From: Pseudoalteromonas nigrifaciens | Lineage (GTDB): Bacteria > Pseudomonadota > Gammaproteobacteria > Enterobacterales > Alteromonadaceae | Length of the DNA: 64,000 bases | Direction of reading: 5' to 3' | Assembly: GCF_002221505.1 (NCBI RefSeq) | Contig: NZ_CP011036.1 | Location: forward strand, 1,736,001-1,800,000 | Shown here: piece by piece, positions 18,102 through 27,730 of the stretch | Position numbering within the stretch: position 1 is the first letter of the stretch | How the letters are laid out: every line of letters starts with the position of its first letter | The notes under the pieces: model-generated | Database searches by the model: none | Seen by the model: only the letters and a program-made list of their open reading frames with translations | Told to the model about the DNA's origin: nothing | Translations under genes and position numbers: made by a program

Positions 18102-19094
18102 TTAACTTTGGCAATTAACTACAACCCGGCCGCGAATTTTACCTTTCATAAGCTGCTCGGCGTTATCAATTACTTGTTCAAGCGTTATTTCAGTCGATAT
18201 TTTATCAAGGTAATCAGCTGCTACTAAAGATGCTAAACGATCCCATGCTTCAATTCGGTCTGCTTTTGGGCGCATTACGCTATCAATACCTATTAATCGA
18301 ATGCCACGTAATATAAATGGTGCTACAGAGCCAGGTAAATCCATACCTTGTGCAAGGCCACATGCGGTTACAACACCTCCATATTTTAATGAGGCGCAAA
18401 TATTAGCTAAAGTATGGCTACCTACTGAGTCTATAGCTGCGGCAAAACGCTCTTTTTGTAGCGGCTTACCTGGGTTTGAAAGCTCATCACGATTAATTAC
18501 ATTTGCTGCTCCTAGCTCTTTTAAATAATCACTTTGCTCCATTCGTCCAGTAGCTGCGGTTACATTGTAGCCAAGCTGATTTAGTAAATATATTGCAAAA
18601 CTACCTACGCCACCATTGGCACCGGTTACCAGCACTTCGCCTGAATCGGGTGTTATGCCTTGTTTTTCGAGTGCAATTACACTGAGCATAGCGGTGTAAC
18701 CCGCAGTGCCAACTTGCATAGCTTGTTTAGGTGAAATGCCAGCAGGCAAGGGGATTAACCAATCGCTCTTAAGTGCTGCTTTTTGAGCAAGCCCACCCCA
18801 GTGTTTTTCGCCTACACCAAACCCATTTAAAATTACCTTATCGCCACTTTTAAATTCATCGCTGGTGGAGTGGCTCACAGTGCCTACTAAATCTATACCC
18901 GGCACCATAGGAAAACTGCGTACCACAGGCCCTTTCCCGGTTATTGCTAAGCCATCTTTATAATTTAAAGTGCTGTATAGCACATCAATAGTGACATTTT
19001 CATTCGGCAGGTCACTATTCTTAATGCTGCTTAAAGAGGTGCTGTAGTTATTATCATCTTTATTAATAACAATGGCTTTAATTGGGTTACTCAT
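18102..19094 (-). CDS. acuI: AcuI/YhdH-family NADPH-dependent acrylyl-CoA reductase
   Basis: A 330-aa medium-chain dehydrogenase/reductase without zinc ligands. Landmarks are NYKDGLAITGKGPVVR, the Rossmann loop VTGANGGVGS near residue 157, and the segment LRGIRLIGIDSVMRP typical of YhdH/AcuI. AcuI reduces acryloyl-CoA to propionyl-CoA and protects against acrylate, a product of marine DMSP breakdown. A TetR-family gene lies directly upstream in the same direction, and near-identical operators precede both genes. No DMSP lyase gene is in the window, so the DMSP link is only by analogy. Confidence 0.88.
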   Translation of the reverse strand: MSNPIKAIVINKDDNNYSTSLSSIKNSDLPNENVTIDVLYSTLNYKDGLAITGKGPVVRSFPMVPGIDLVGTVSHSTSDEFKSGDKVILNGFGVGEKHWGGLAQKAALKSDWLIPLPAGISPKQAMQVGTAGYTAMLSVIALEKQGITPDSGEVLVTGANGGVGSFAIYLLNQLGYNVTAATGRMEQSDYLKELGAANVINRDELSNPGKPLQKERFAAAIDSVGSHTLANICASLKYGGVVTACGLAQGMDLPGSVAPFILRGIRLIGIDSVMRPKADRIEAWDRLASLVAADYLDKISTEITLEQVIDNAEQLMKGKIRGRVVVNCQS

Positions 19095-19107
19095 GGGACA
19101 TCCTTTT

Positions 19108-19120
19108 AGACCGATCGTCT
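19108..19120. promoter_or_regulatory. TetR-type operator upstream of acuI
   Basis: AGAC-CGATC-GTCT, a 4-bp inverted repeat around CGATC, 14 bases before the acuI start. A near copy lies at the start of the tetR gene, so both are likely bound by that regulator. Confidence 0.7.
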
Positions 19121-19142
19121 TTTAATTGGTGAAAAAAACGCA

Positions 19143-19778
19143 TTAGGTTAGTAATGCGCGTAAAAACATTTCTGTATACAAAGTAAGTGGAGTATTAGAC
19201 TTAGTGAGCTTGGCACGCATAACCGCACCCTCCCAACCAATCCAAAAGTACTCACTCATTAATGGGGTGTTTACACTGTTGGCAATTGTACCTTGCTGCT
19301 TTGCTTGGTTTAAACACACCTCTACCAAGTTTTGCCAGCTAGTATAACTTTGCAATAAGCGGGTTTTAAATTCGTCACTTAAGTGATTCAGTTCTTGATT
19401 TAAATTGCCTACTAAACAGCCACGCTTATAATCGTACTTCTTCATCCCTTTAATGGCACTTTGGGTAAAGTTGACTATTCGCTCCAGCGGGGGCACGTCA
19501 CTTTGTTGTAAATAATGATTAAGTTTGGCAATAAAATAACTGTCGTAAGCATCAACAAGGGCAATACCGTACGCTTCTTTACTTTTAAAGTAATGATAAA
19601 AAGAGCCTTTAGGTACGGCTGCTTTTTTTAATATGGTATCGAGGCCAGTTGCGCTAAAACCAAACTCGGTTAATGTTTCTAGGCCTGTGCGAATAAGTAA
19701 CGCTTTGGTATCGGCGTTTTCTCTGGCTACTTTGGGTGGGCGGCCACGCCTCACTGGAGTTGGTGTGTTTTTGTTCAT
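19143..19778 (-). CDS. TetR-family regulator of acuI
   Basis: About 211 aa with an N-terminal TetR DNA-binding domain (LLIRTGLETLTEFGFSATGLDTILKKAAV followed by PKGSFYHYFKSKEAYG, given here in parts) preceded by the basic arm RRGRPPK. The start at 19778 (MNKNTPTPV) is preferred over 19817, because the operator at 19789-19801 would otherwise lie inside the gene. It resembles AcuR-type repressors that sense acrylate or acryloyl-CoA. It lies 48 bases upstream of acuI and is probably autoregulated. The ligand is inferred. Confidence 0.82.
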   Translation of the reverse strand: MNKNTPTPVRRGRPPKVARENADTKALLIRTGLETLTEFGFSATGLDTILKKAAVPKGSFYHYFKSKEAYGIALVDAYDSYFIAKLNHYLQQSDVPPLERIVNFTQSAIKGMKKYDYKRGCLVGNLNQELNHLSDEFKTRLLQSYTSWQNLVEVCLNQAKQQGTIANSVNTPLMSEYFWIGWEGAVMRAKLTKSNTPLTLYTEMFLRALLT

Positions 19779-19788
19779 ACAACATATT

Positions 19789-19801
19789 AGACCGATCGAC
19801 T
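19789..19801. promoter_or_regulatory. TetR-type operator upstream of the tetR gene
   Basis: AGACCGATCGACT shares 11 of 13 bases with the acuI operator at 19108-19120 and lies just before the tetR start codon, which suggests autoregulation. The following gap to 20164 is AT-rich and shows no gene. Confidence 0.65.
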
Positions 19802-20164
19802 TTAAATAATCAAGCATTAATTGTGTTGTTTATTAAATAAGCTAAAGAAAATTTAAAATAATTAAAAAACAGACTAAATTAATTTGGAACTAAGGCTAAA
19901 TTAGCCGGTCACAATATATACACAACAGTGTAATAAAACGATTTTTTAATCGTGTTTTTAAGTTAGATTAAACCGGTCAATACAGTGCAAGTACGACCAC
20001 TTACTTTTTAAAAAGCTAATTCATCATTGCATCAGCAGCTTAGTTAAAGTCAAACTAATTAATTGCTTTTATAATTTGAATTAACCTTTTTTATTAGCTA
20101 TTCATTACATGTAGATTTCACTAATGCTACAAAATATATAAATACAAAGGTGAGGATATTACCG

Positions 20165-20335
20165 ATGAAGAGACAAAAAAGAGATCGTTTAGAGAGAGCA
20201 CATTCTCAAGGATTTAAAGCAGGTTTAGCAGGTCGCTCTAAAGAGCATTGTCCCTATCAACAAGTTGATCCAAAATCAGAATGGTTAGGTGGTTGGCGCG
20301 AAGCAATAGATAATCGTAATATTTATAAAACATAG
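20165..20335 (+). CDS. rmf: Ribosome modulation factor
   Basis: A 56-aa basic protein beginning MKRQKRDRLERAHSQG and containing GRSKEHCPY and WLGGWREA, the hallmarks of Rmf. It converts 70S ribosomes into inactive 100S dimers in stationary phase. The start at 20165 fits the family exactly; an upstream GTG at 20150 would add five non-conserved residues. GAGGAT upstream is the likely ribosome site. A strong terminator follows. Confidence 0.95.
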   Translation: MKRQKRDRLERAHSQGFKAGLAGRSKEHCPYQQVDPKSEWLGGWREAIDNRNIYKT

Positions 20336-20354
20336 TATATAACTGAATTTAAGC

Positions 20355-20382
20355 AAAAATGCCTCCAAGTGGAGGCATTTTT
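20355..20382. terminator. Bidirectional terminator between rmf and fabA
   Basis: AAAAATGCCTCCA (20355-20367) and TGGAGGCATTTTT (20370-20382) form a 13-bp stem with a very short loop, flanked by A and T runs so that it can serve both convergent genes. Confidence 0.88.
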
Positions 20383-20411
20383 GTATGTGTATTTTAATTA
20401 TTAACAGTTAA

Positions 20412-20927
20412 TTAAAATGCACTGGTGTCTTGAAATAGACCTACTTTTAAATCTTTCGCTTCGTAGATTACACGGCCATCTACTTCTACCGTGCCATCGG
20501 CAACACCCATAAATAATTTGCGTTTAATTACGCGTTTCATTACTAGGCGGTAGGTTACTTTTTTAGCGGTTGGTAAAATTTGGCCGGTAAATTTAACTTC
20601 ACCCACACCTAGCGCACGGCCAAGACCTGGACCGCCAGACCAACCTAAGTAAAATCCAACTAACTGCCACATAGCGTCTAAACCTAAGCAACCTGGCATT
20701 ACAGGGTCACCTTTAAAATGGCAGTCGAAAAACCATAAGCTAGGGTCAATATCTAGCTCAGCAACAATTTCGCCTTTACCATGTATTCCGCCATCGGCAG
20801 TAATAGAGGTAATGCGGTCCATCATTAACATATTGTCGCTTGGTAAACGGCAGTTACCTTCACCAAACATTTTACCTTCACCACATAGGATCAAGTCTTC
20901 TTTTGTATAGCTATTTTTAGGTTCCAT
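20412..20927 (-). CDS. fabA: 3-hydroxydecanoyl-ACP dehydratase/isomerase FabA
   Basis: A 171-aa hot-dog-fold enzyme of unsaturated fatty acid synthesis that dehydrates 3-hydroxydecanoyl-ACP and isomerises trans-2 to cis-3-decenoyl-ACP. Active-site H70 ([14 protein letters not shown]) and D84 (CLGLDAMWQ) are present, and length equals the E. coli protein. It is a single gene, with FabR- and FadR-like sites upstream arranged as in E. coli. Confidence 0.97.
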   Translation of the reverse strand: MEPKNSYTKEDLILCGEGKMFGEGNCRLPSDNMLMMDRITSITADGGIHGKGEIVAELDIDPSLWFFDCHFKGDPVMPGCLGLDAMWQLVGFYLGWSGGPGLGRALGVGEVKFTGQILPTAKKVTYRLVMKRVIKRKLFMGVADGTVEVDGRVIYEAKDLKVGLFQDTSAF

Positions 20928-20963
20928 AACACTTATCTTCGCTTATAAATTGCCAACTACTTT

Positions 20964-20999
20964 AGCGTACACTTGTACGCTGAACAACTCGGATCAGTT
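20964..20999 (-). promoter_or_regulatory. FabR-like and FadR-like sites in the fabA promoter
   Basis: AGCGTACA-CT-TGTACGCT (20964-20981) is a perfect palindrome matching the FabR box. Directly upstream on the minus strand is AACTGATCCGAGTTGTT (20983-20999 on the plus strand), close to the E. coli fabA FadR activator site. The order and contact of the two sites match E. coli, as I recall it. Confidence 0.75.
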
Positions 21000-21130
21000 A
21001 AAAAAGCTAAATTTAGCAGGTTTTTTAATCAATCGATTGGTGTAATTGATTTTAGCCTGATTAAACCGCGCAATTACAATCATAAATCATTATAATTACC
21101 GCTGACTTTTAACCTGTTTAAAGGAAATTT

Positions 21131-21988
21131 ATGATCCTTTTTGTTAACTCACTAACAGTGATAGATTTTTCTTACTTGTGTAATAAACGCGGCGCAGTTG
21201 GCGAGAGCTGGATTGTTGATTTAACTTTGCATGGCAAACTAAACGATGAGTCTATGGTATTAGACTTTGGCTTAGTTAAAAAGCAAATTAAAGGCATTAT
21301 AGATGAGTGTATTGATCATCGTTTAGCTGTACCTAATAATCTAAATGGCGTGGTTAGCGAATTTAGCGACCATAAAACATTAGATTGTACATTTGGTGAT
21401 AACCACCATTTGGCGATGAGTGCTCCACATCAAGCTTATTGTATGATTAACGCAGATGAAGTAACTATTGCATCGGTTACAGATTTTTTAATAGCGACTA
21501 TTTTGCCACAACTGCCAGATAATATAGAAAAAATTGAGCTGTCATTGAAGCCAGAGCATAATCAAAGCTATTATTACCATTACAGCCATGGCCTTAAAAA
21601 GCATGATGGTAATTGCCAACGTATTATTCATGGGCATCGTTCTCAAATTGGTATTAGTTTAGATGGTATTTCTATGCCTCGCCTGCAAAAAGAATGGTCA
21701 CAAAAGTGGCAAGACATTTATTTAGCCACCGCTGAGGATCAAATTAAGGCAGACGATTTACAGCACGTTAGCGCAAAAGCTGGCGATGTATGTTTTGCAT
21801 ATACTTCAGCGCAAGGCTATTTTGAAATGGCTATTAGCGAATCGCGTTGCGATATTCTACCTAGCGATACCACGGTTGAATGCATTGCAGAATACTTAGC
21901 GGGTCAGGTAAAAGCACAATATCCTGAAAAAGCGGTAAAAATAACGGCCTACGAAGGAGTAGGCAAAGGGTCTATTAGCCATGCTTAA
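21131..21988 (+). CDS. QueD/6-pyruvoyltetrahydropterin synthase-like protein, double length
   Basis: A 285-aa protein, about twice the length of QueD. The first half has the family segment MVLDFGLVKKQIKGII followed by IDHRL; the second half has HGHRSQIGISLDG, the HxH of the zinc site. The zinc and catalytic residues therefore seem spread over two domain copies, each incomplete, and the usual N-terminal histidine of the first copy appears as cysteine (YLCNKRG). It may form 7-carboxy-deazaguanine precursors or another pterin, or have changed function. It overlaps the next gene by 8 bases, so the two are coupled. Confidence 0.75.
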   Translation: MILFVNSLTVIDFSYLCNKRGAVGESWIVDLTLHGKLNDESMVLDFGLVKKQIKGIIDECIDHRLAVPNNLNGVVSEFSDHKTLDCTFGDNHHLAMSAPHQAYCMINADEVTIASVTDFLIATILPQLPDNIEKIELSLKPEHNQSYYYHYSHGLKKHDGNCQRIIHGHRSQIGISLDGISMPRLQKEWSQKWQDIYLATAEDQIKADDLQHVSAKAGDVCFAYTSAQGYFEMAISESRCDILPSDTTVECIAEYLAGQVKAQYPEKAVKITAYEGVGKGSISHA

Positions 21989-22799
21989 AACATTATTAGC
22001 AGCCGTGTTAATTTCCTCTACTAGCTTAAGTGCAATGGCACTTGAGCTAAAAGGGCAATTAACTCAAGGCGGTTTAGTAACCGGTAATATTAGCAACGCG
22101 CAGTCGGTTAGCTTTAACGACAAAACACTTAAGCTTTCGAGTAAGGGTGATTTTGTATTTGGCTTTGGCCGCGATGCACCAACAAATCACACACTTAAAT
22201 GGGTTGATAAAGCTGGTGTTGAGCACACTGAAAGCCTAGTAATTACTAAGCGCGACTATCAAATTGATAAAATTACCGGCGTTGCTAAAAAATATGTATC
22301 GCCGGCTAAAGAACTCAGCGCACGTATAAGTAAAGAGGCTGCTGCGATTAGAGCTGCGCGCCAAGTTAATTCTGACCTATTGTACTTTTTAGATCCTGTG
22401 CTAAAACCTGCACAAGGGCGTATATCTGGGGTGTATGGTAGCCAACGTTATTTTAATGGCGAGCCACGCAGACCACATTTTGGCTTAGATATAGCCAATA
22501 AAACGGGCACACCTGTGTATGCACCTATAAGTGGTACTGTGGTGTTTTCGCAGCCGGATATTTATTATTCAGGTGGCACACTTATTTTAGACCATGGCCA
22601 CGGCGTTACTTCTACTTATATTCATTTAAGTAAGCTTGATGTAAAGCTGGGCGATAAAATTGAACAAGGTAGTAAAATAGCTGAAATAGGTGCAACAGGG
22701 CGAGTAACAGGCCCGCATTTAGATTGGCGTTTTAACTGGCAAGGTGAACGCCTTGATCCGGCCTTATTAATGCAAGACAAATTAGCTAATAAAAAGTAG
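21981..22799 (+). CDS. M23-family (LytM) metallopeptidase, exported
   Basis: A 272-aa protein with signal peptide (about 1-20) and C-terminal LytM domain. Zinc ligands are visible as H166 and D170 in PHFGLD, and the second motif around HGHGVTSTYIHLS (H205-H215). Such enzymes cut peptidoglycan cross-links. The N-terminal 110 residues are a beta-rich domain often found in this subgroup. It starts inside the end of the QueD-like gene and is followed 5 bases later by the thioesterase gene, so the three genes likely form an operon. Confidence 0.9.
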   Translation: MLKTLLAAVLISSTSLSAMALELKGQLTQGGLVTGNISNAQSVSFNDKTLKLSSKGDFVFGFGRDAPTNHTLKWVDKAGVEHTESLVITKRDYQIDKITGVAKKYVSPAKELSARISKEAAAIRAARQVNSDLLYFLDPVLKPAQGRISGVYGSQRYFNGEPRRPHFGLDIANKTGTPVYAPISGTVVFSQPDIYYSGGTLILDHGHGVTSTYIHLSKLDVKLGDKIEQGSKIAEIGATGRVTGPHLDWRFNWQGERLDPALLMQDKLANKK

Positions 22800-22804
22800 A
22801 TACT

Positions 22805-23239
22805 ATGACACAAGTAGAGCGCGATGCTATTATCGCGCAACGTATTAAAGATTCCACCACGTCGGTAACTAAAACAGTTTTTCCGGGGCGAACTAATCAC
22901 CACAACACTTTATTTGGTGGCGACGCTTTAGCCTGGATGGACGAGGTTGCTTTTATAGCGGCAACGCGTTTTTGCCGTAAGCCTTTAGTTACTATTTCAT
23001 CAGATAGAGTAGACTTTAAAGAGGCTATTCCTGCTGGTACTTTCGCTGAACTTATAGCAAAAGTAGTGCATGTAGGTAATACCAGTTTAAAAGTTGATGT
23101 CGATATACTTCTAGAAACTATGCATAATGATAACAAGCATTCCGCTATTAGTGGCAGCTTTACCTTTGTTGCAGTAAATGATGATCACAGACCAACGCCT
23201 GTGGTTTGCGATAAAATGATTTATGGTTTTGACAAGTAA
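22805..23239 (+). CDS. Acyl-CoA thioesterase (YciA-like hot-dog fold)
   Basis: A 144-aa hot-dog thioesterase. The segment NHHNTLFGGDALAWMDEVAF carries the family's asparagine/glycine helix start and acidic residue, and VSISSDRVDFKEA-like spacing (TISSDRVDFKEAI) follows as in acyl-CoA thioesterases. It hydrolyses medium- or long-chain acyl-CoA; the exact preference cannot be read. It is the last gene of the three-gene run and is followed by a hairpin. Confidence 0.85.
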   Translation: MTQVERDAIIAQRIKDSTTSVTKTVFPGRTNHHNTLFGGDALAWMDEVAFIAATRFCRKPLVTISSDRVDFKEAIPAGTFAELIAKVVHVGNTSLKVDVDILLETMHNDNKHSAISGSFTFVAVNDDHRPTPVVCDKMIYGFDK

Positions 23240-23270
23240 ACATTAGAATAAAATATTTTAATGTTATTAA

Positions 23271-23298
23271 AAATAAGCACTTTAAGTAGTGCTTATTT
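23271..23298 (+). terminator. Terminator after the thioesterase gene
   Basis: AAATAAGCACT (23271-23281) pairs perfectly with AGTGCTTATTT (23288-23298) across a 6-base loop; the stem's T-rich 3' arm supplies the tail. Confidence 0.75.
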
Positions 23299-23392
23299 AA
23301 ACACCCAAAAAGAACACATCATACTAATTAATTGCAAAAGATATAGCTAAACAGCAGAGTCAATTTTAATAAAAATTATCAAGGTGGGAGGT

Positions 23393-23425
23393 CGATAACC
23401 TAATCTATTATTAGGTTATCGTTTT
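23393..23425 (+). terminator. Second hairpin before the convergent antiporter gene
   Basis: CGATAACCTAAT (23393-23404) pairs perfectly with ATTAGGTTATCG (23410-23421), 5-base loop, followed by TTTT on the plus strand. It may be a back-up terminator for the plus-strand operon. Confidence 0.65.
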
Positions 23426-23437
23426 ACATTACTTAGG

Positions 23438-24760
23438 TTAAAGTACCATGGCAGCTATCCAGCCAAATATTAATAACGGTATATTAAAGTGAATAAAGGT
23501 AGGCACTACTGAATCCCAAATGTGGTCGTGCTGGCCATCAGCATTTAGCCCGGAAGTTGGCCCAAGTGTAGAGTCAGAAGCGGGGGAGCCTGCATCACCT
23601 AACGCACCGGCCGTACCCACTAAAGCAGCAGTGGCCATAACCGAAAAGCCCAGCTCTAAACATAAAGGAACAAATAAAGTAGCTATAATTGGCACGGTTG
23701 AAAATGAGCTACCTATACCCATGGTAATAAACAATCCAACTAATAAAATAACCGCTGCCGCAATGGGTTTATTCCCAGCAAATAACTCAGCGCCACTGTG
23801 TACTAAACTAGCCACATGACCTGTAGCTTGCATAACAGCTGCAAATCCTTGAGCAGAAATCATTATAAAACCAATCATTGCCATCATAGCGACGCCTTTA
23901 CTAAATACGTCGCCATTATCTTCCCATTTAACGATACCGAAAACGCTAAAAATCATTACACCCACTAAGCCGCCTAAAATCATTGAACCGCTAGCGTTTT
24001 GCGCAATAAGTGAAGCAAGTACAGCAAACAGGCCAACTAACATTACCTTTTTTGGGTTTTCTACCGTGGTTTCTTTACTTTCTATGGTAAGTGGAAGCGC
24101 TGCGTAGTCGCGACGTTTTCTGTAACTAAAAAATATTGCAATTAATAAACCTGCAAACATGCCCAAAGCCGGAATTATCATTGCCATAGGAACTTGGGTA
24201 TTTATTATTTCTAAACCGTTATCCACTAAATTTTTATGGAGTATTGAATATAAGTAAATACCACCAAAGCCATACGGTAGTACCATATAAGAAGTAGCTA
24301 AACCAAAAGTTAATATACAAGCTATTGCACGTCTATCCAGCCTAAGTTTATTAAAAATTACCAGCAGCGGTGGAATAAGAATAGGAATAAAGGCGATATG
24401 AACCGGCACTAAGTTTTGCGATGAAATGGCGCAGATCATTATTATAAATAAAATAAAATAACTGAGCAGGGTTTCACTGCCAGTTTTTTGTGCATTAACT
24501 TTAGCTAATAATTTTGCGGCTAAAATACGTGTTAAACCTGACTTAGAAATAGCCACTGCAAAAGCACCTAACATGGCATAACTTAGTGCTATTTCAGCAC
24601 CTGCCGACAATCCCGAATTAAAGGCGTCTATACTTTCTTTTAAGCCCAAACCAGCGGTTAAACCAGCAACTAGGGCACTTATTATCATTGCAACAATAAC
24701 ATTTACGCGGACCAAGGTAAGCCCAAGCATTAATAAAACGCCTATAACAACCGCATTCAT
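23438..24760 (-). CDS. NhaC-like sodium:proton antiporter family protein
   Basis: A 440-aa polytopic membrane protein with about 11-12 helices. The segments [20 protein letters not shown] and [19 protein letters not shown] are typical of the Na+/H+ antiporter (NhaC/YuiF-like) family. It probably exchanges sodium or small organic acids for protons at the inner membrane. Its start overlaps the stop of the transglutaminase gene by 4 bases, so it is the last gene of a five-gene operon; its functional link to the others is unclear. Confidence 0.85.
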   Translation of the reverse strand: MNAVVIGVLLMLGLTLVRVNVIVAMIISALVAGLTAGLGLKESIDAFNSGLSAGAEIALSYAMLGAFAVAISKSGLTRILAAKLLAKVNAQKTGSETLLSYFILFIIMICAISSQNLVPVHIAFIPILIPPLLVIFNKLRLDRRAIACILTFGLATSYMVLPYGFGGIYLYSILHKNLVDNGLEIINTQVPMAMIIPALGMFAGLLIAIFFSYRKRRDYAALPLTIESKETTVENPKKVMLVGLFAVLASLIAQNASGSMILGGLVGVMIFSVFGIVKWEDNGDVFSKGVAMMAMIGFIMISAQGFAAVMQATGHVASLVHSGAELFAGNKPIAAAVILLVGLFITMGIGSSFSTVPIIATLFVPLCLELGFSVMATAALVGTAGALGDAGSPASDSTLGPTSGLNADGQHDHIWDSVVPTFIHFNIPLLIFGWIAAMVL

Positions 24761-26739
24761 AGATTTCTCTGTTTCGTAGATTTAATTAATTTTATCAGAT
24801 ATTTTGCCTGAGTTTTACGTTCTTTATTAAATGGTTTTTTAGCATAACGTACTTGGTTAAATAACTGACTAAACTCGAGTAATTGTTGCTCAACATGCGG
24901 CGCTTGCGATGCTAAGTGTTGTAATTGTTGAGTAGGCGTTAAATGATCGGCTATCTTAAGTTTACGTTTTTTAGCCCAATTTATTAATTGTTCAAACTCT
25001 TTAACCATAGGAGCTAATTTAGTAGCGGGCTTAGGCCAATTTAAATAAACAAAATAACTAACAAAAGTCAGCCCTAAAATAACAATTACAGCCAGCGGTA
25101 CCAGCCAAATATTTTTGCTGCCAAAAATAGACTTTAAAAAGTCGTTTTGTTTTTCATCATCAAAACCAAGTACCCAGCTAGACCACTTATAATCTAAGTT
25201 TTCTAGCTCTAGCCTTAGCCAATTAATAGCTGCAAAGTTACTTAAACTGACCAAACCAAAGTCGAGATTGCTTTTAAACTCATTATTTAATTCATTATTT
25301 TGTGAAAGCGATCCTGTAAGCCTATCGGGAGCAACCACCGCTGTGGCATCAAATATTTGCCAGCCTTCATTATCTAAATACACTTCTACCCATGCATGTG
25401 CATCATATTGGCGAACAGATAAAGTATTATTATCAGTATTAAGCTCACCACCTAAATAACCACTGACAACTCTTGCCGGTATACCCGCACTTCTAAAAAT
25501 ATAAGCTGCGGCACTGGCATAGTGGCCACAAAACCCACGTTGTTGCTCAAACATAAACTGATCAATAGTATTGTTGCCGCTCATTGGCGTCGGGTTAAGC
25601 GTATAACTAAATTTTTTGTCTATAAAGTACTGTAGTAATGCATTGTAAAAATCACGGTCGCTGGTTAAGTTTTGTTTTAAATTATAGGCAAGAGCACTTG
25701 CTTTGTTATTGTCGTTATTTACTAAGTGTTTGTAGTGCTTAGTTTGCCACTGTAATAAAGGAGCATTTGTTAGTGCAGAGCTGCTTGCTGTGTATTGCAC
25801 ACTTTTAGCTTGGTAATTTTTTTTACGCAGTAAGCCCAGTGAGTCACTCTCTACGTTATCGTTATTACTGGTTGCAAAGATGAGCCCATATAACCACTTT
25901 TGACTCGAGGGCTCGGCAATAATCGAATAGTCGTATTTTGTTAAACTACTAACTTGTTGCGTTTTAGTTTGAGTTACGCTGTTATGCTTTAATAAATTGG
26001 AAGTGAGCCACGCATTTCCGTTAAACTCATCGTGTACTAAGACTCGCCAATACAGGGGAGCTTTAGGTGCTAGATCATTAAATTTAGCTCTAAACACCAG
26101 TTCATCTGAATTAGATAACTTGGCAATATCAAACGGATCTATTTGCTCAGACAAACCTGTTTTAGCTAACTTTGGCCCAGGTAGTTGCCAAAATGCCGGC
26201 ATTTTTGGTAAAAATATTAATAAAAATACCGCCAGCGGTAATGCCAATAATAGTAATTTACCGCTTTGTTTAGATGCGACTTTTAAATTATGTTTTGATT
26301 CTAACAAGCCTAGTACGGCAAAATTTAAAATGTACAAACTACTCACTACTAAAGTAGTTAAAATACTTTGGTTAAATAAATAAACCGCCGAAAGCGAAAA
26401 AAATGTCAGCGTAGTTATTACATGATAATGCTTTTTAGTTTTCGCCTGTAACAACTTAAATAAGCTTGAAAGCAACAACATAGCCACAAATAAAATAACC
26501 GTGTCGCTAAATCCCACACTAAAAAGCATTAACCCTAAAGCAAGTGCTGCTAAAGCGTTAGCCAACCAGGCATTAGGTTTAGTTTTATTACTTATGGTTA
26601 CATAAAAGTTCCACGCACAAAGTAGCGCTAGTACACTAATAAATACAATTGGTAAGTGAGCAATAAAAAACACGACTAAGCAGCTGTATATAAAACACAG
26701 TGAATAATTTATTACTTTTATGTTTTTTATTGCCGTCAC
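24757..26739 (-). CDS. TgpA-like membrane transglutaminase
   Basis: A 660-aa protein with about six N-terminal membrane helices (DUF3488 region, residues 10-175), a periplasmic transglutaminase core with catalytic triad C404 (RGFCGHY), H448 (YDAHAWVEV) and D464 (IFDATA), another helix near 555-575 and a cytosolic DUF4129-like tail. TgpA of Pseudomonas aeruginosa is essential; the substrate is unknown. It is coupled to the DUF58 gene by a 4-base overlap. The gene order MoxR-DUF58-TgpA is widely conserved, which supports the call. Confidence 0.92.
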   Translation of the reverse strand: MTAIKNIKVINYSLCFIYSCLVVFFIAHLPIVFISVLALLCAWNFYVTISNKTKPNAWLANALAALALGLMLFSVGFSDTVILFVAMLLLSSLFKLLQAKTKKHYHVITTLTFFSLSAVYLFNQSILTTLVVSSLYILNFAVLGLLESKHNLKVASKQSGKLLLLALPLAVFLLIFLPKMPAFWQLPGPKLAKTGLSEQIDPFDIAKLSNSDELVFRAKFNDLAPKAPLYWRVLVHDEFNGNAWLTSNLLKHNSVTQTKTQQVSSLTKYDYSIIAEPSSQKWLYGLIFATSNNDNVESDSLGLLRKKNYQAKSVQYTASSSALTNAPLLQWQTKHYKHLVNNDNNKASALAYNLKQNLTSDRDFYNALLQYFIDKKFSYTLNPTPMSGNNTIDQFMFEQQRGFCGHYASAAAYIFRSAGIPARVVSGYLGGELNTDNNTLSVRQYDAHAWVEVYLDNEGWQIFDATAVVAPDRLTGSLSQNNELNNEFKSNLDFGLVSLSNFAAINWLRLELENLDYKWSSWVLGFDDEKQNDFLKSIFGSKNIWLVPLAVIVILGLTFVSYFVYLNWPKPATKLAPMVKEFEQLINWAKKRKLKIADHLTPTQQLQHLASQAPHVEQQLLEFSQLFNQVRYAKKPFNKERKTQAKYLIKLIKSTKQRNL

Positions 26740-27725
26740 TTTGTATAACCATTAAATGTACTAAGTGATTCTAAACAAAGTGTTTTATGTTGCACACCTA
26801 CGTTGGTAGCTATTATTTTACTTGGTAGTTTTAGCATAAAGGGGCTGTTATTCTCTGTTGCTTCACATACTAAAAAGCACAGCTGGTTTAAGCGTTGCTC
26901 GGTATCGCCATGCATTAAATCAAAATCAAATAATGCATCAGCAGCTTTAAAATCAACAAACTCTTTAACTAATAACTGCTGTGTTTTAGCAAAATGTTTC
27001 CAAGAAATTCTTTGCAATCCCATTTCATGCAAGTGCGGTATTAATGTTTCAAACTCTTCACTACCGAGTTGTTTGGCAATACCGTTTTCGGCTTGCTCGG
27101 CTAGACTATTTATCTGAGCGTCACTAAACACCTTTTCAAGTGAAGGGTAAATATAAACACTCGATTGTAGTTGAATGTAGCTCCAAACAGTGATCAAGCC
27201 AAAGGGATAATTACTGGCAATTTTTATTCGCTGTAGTGAGTAACATCCGCGTTTGTTATAGGGTAGTGGTAAGCTTAGCGTTTGGGCTGCATTGGTTATT
27301 TCATCATGATTAATTTGCGTTTGTTGATCGCCTTGATAAATTAGCATCACAGATTGGCAAATCGAGGGGCTTTGTACAGCAAACTGAACTTGCGGATTTT
27401 GTGGTGCAAAGCTCGAAAGTGAATTTTTAAAAGTAACAGTTAGCCCTTTTGCATTGCTGTAACCCAGTAGTACAGCAATAATCATTACCACAAACATTAA
27501 ATAAGCCATGATCAAAATTAAGTTGTTTTGATAGTTAATCCCCATCACAAAATTTAAAATAGCTACACTAATAAAGTAGCAGCCAAGGGCTGATGGAAAA
27601 ACATAAATAGTTTTGTGTTCTAGTGTAATTGACTGTTTTAAATGTTTATTTTTTAATAATTTATTAAATATGGCACGTTTAAATGACTTAAATAAAGCAG
27701 GGCGCTTAGCTTTGTTATTTGGCAT
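26736..27725 (-). CDS. DUF58 domain protein
   Basis: A 329-aa protein with two membrane helices near residues 45-90 and, at about 230-260, the DUF58 motif LHEMGLQRISWKHFAKTQQLLVKEF (in parts), related to a von Willebrand A-like fold. It works with MoxR-type ATPases in an undefined chaperone or envelope role. It lies 5 bases after moxR and overlaps tgpA by 4 bases. Confidence 0.9.
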   Translation of the reverse strand: MPNNKAKRPALFKSFKRAIFNKLLKNKHLKQSITLEHKTIYVFPSALGCYFISVAILNFVMGINYQNNLILIMAYLMFVVMIIAVLLGYSNAKGLTVTFKNSLSSFAPQNPQVQFAVQSPSICQSVMLIYQGDQQTQINHDEITNAAQTLSLPLPYNKRGCYSLQRIKIASNYPFGLITVWSYIQLQSSVYIYPSLEKVFSDAQINSLAEQAENGIAKQLGSEEFETLIPHLHEMGLQRISWKHFAKTQQLLVKEFVDFKAADALFDFDLMHGDTEQRLNQLCFLVCEATENNSPFMLKLPSKIIATNVGVQHKTLCLESLSTFNGYTK

Positions 27726-27730
27726 AAATG

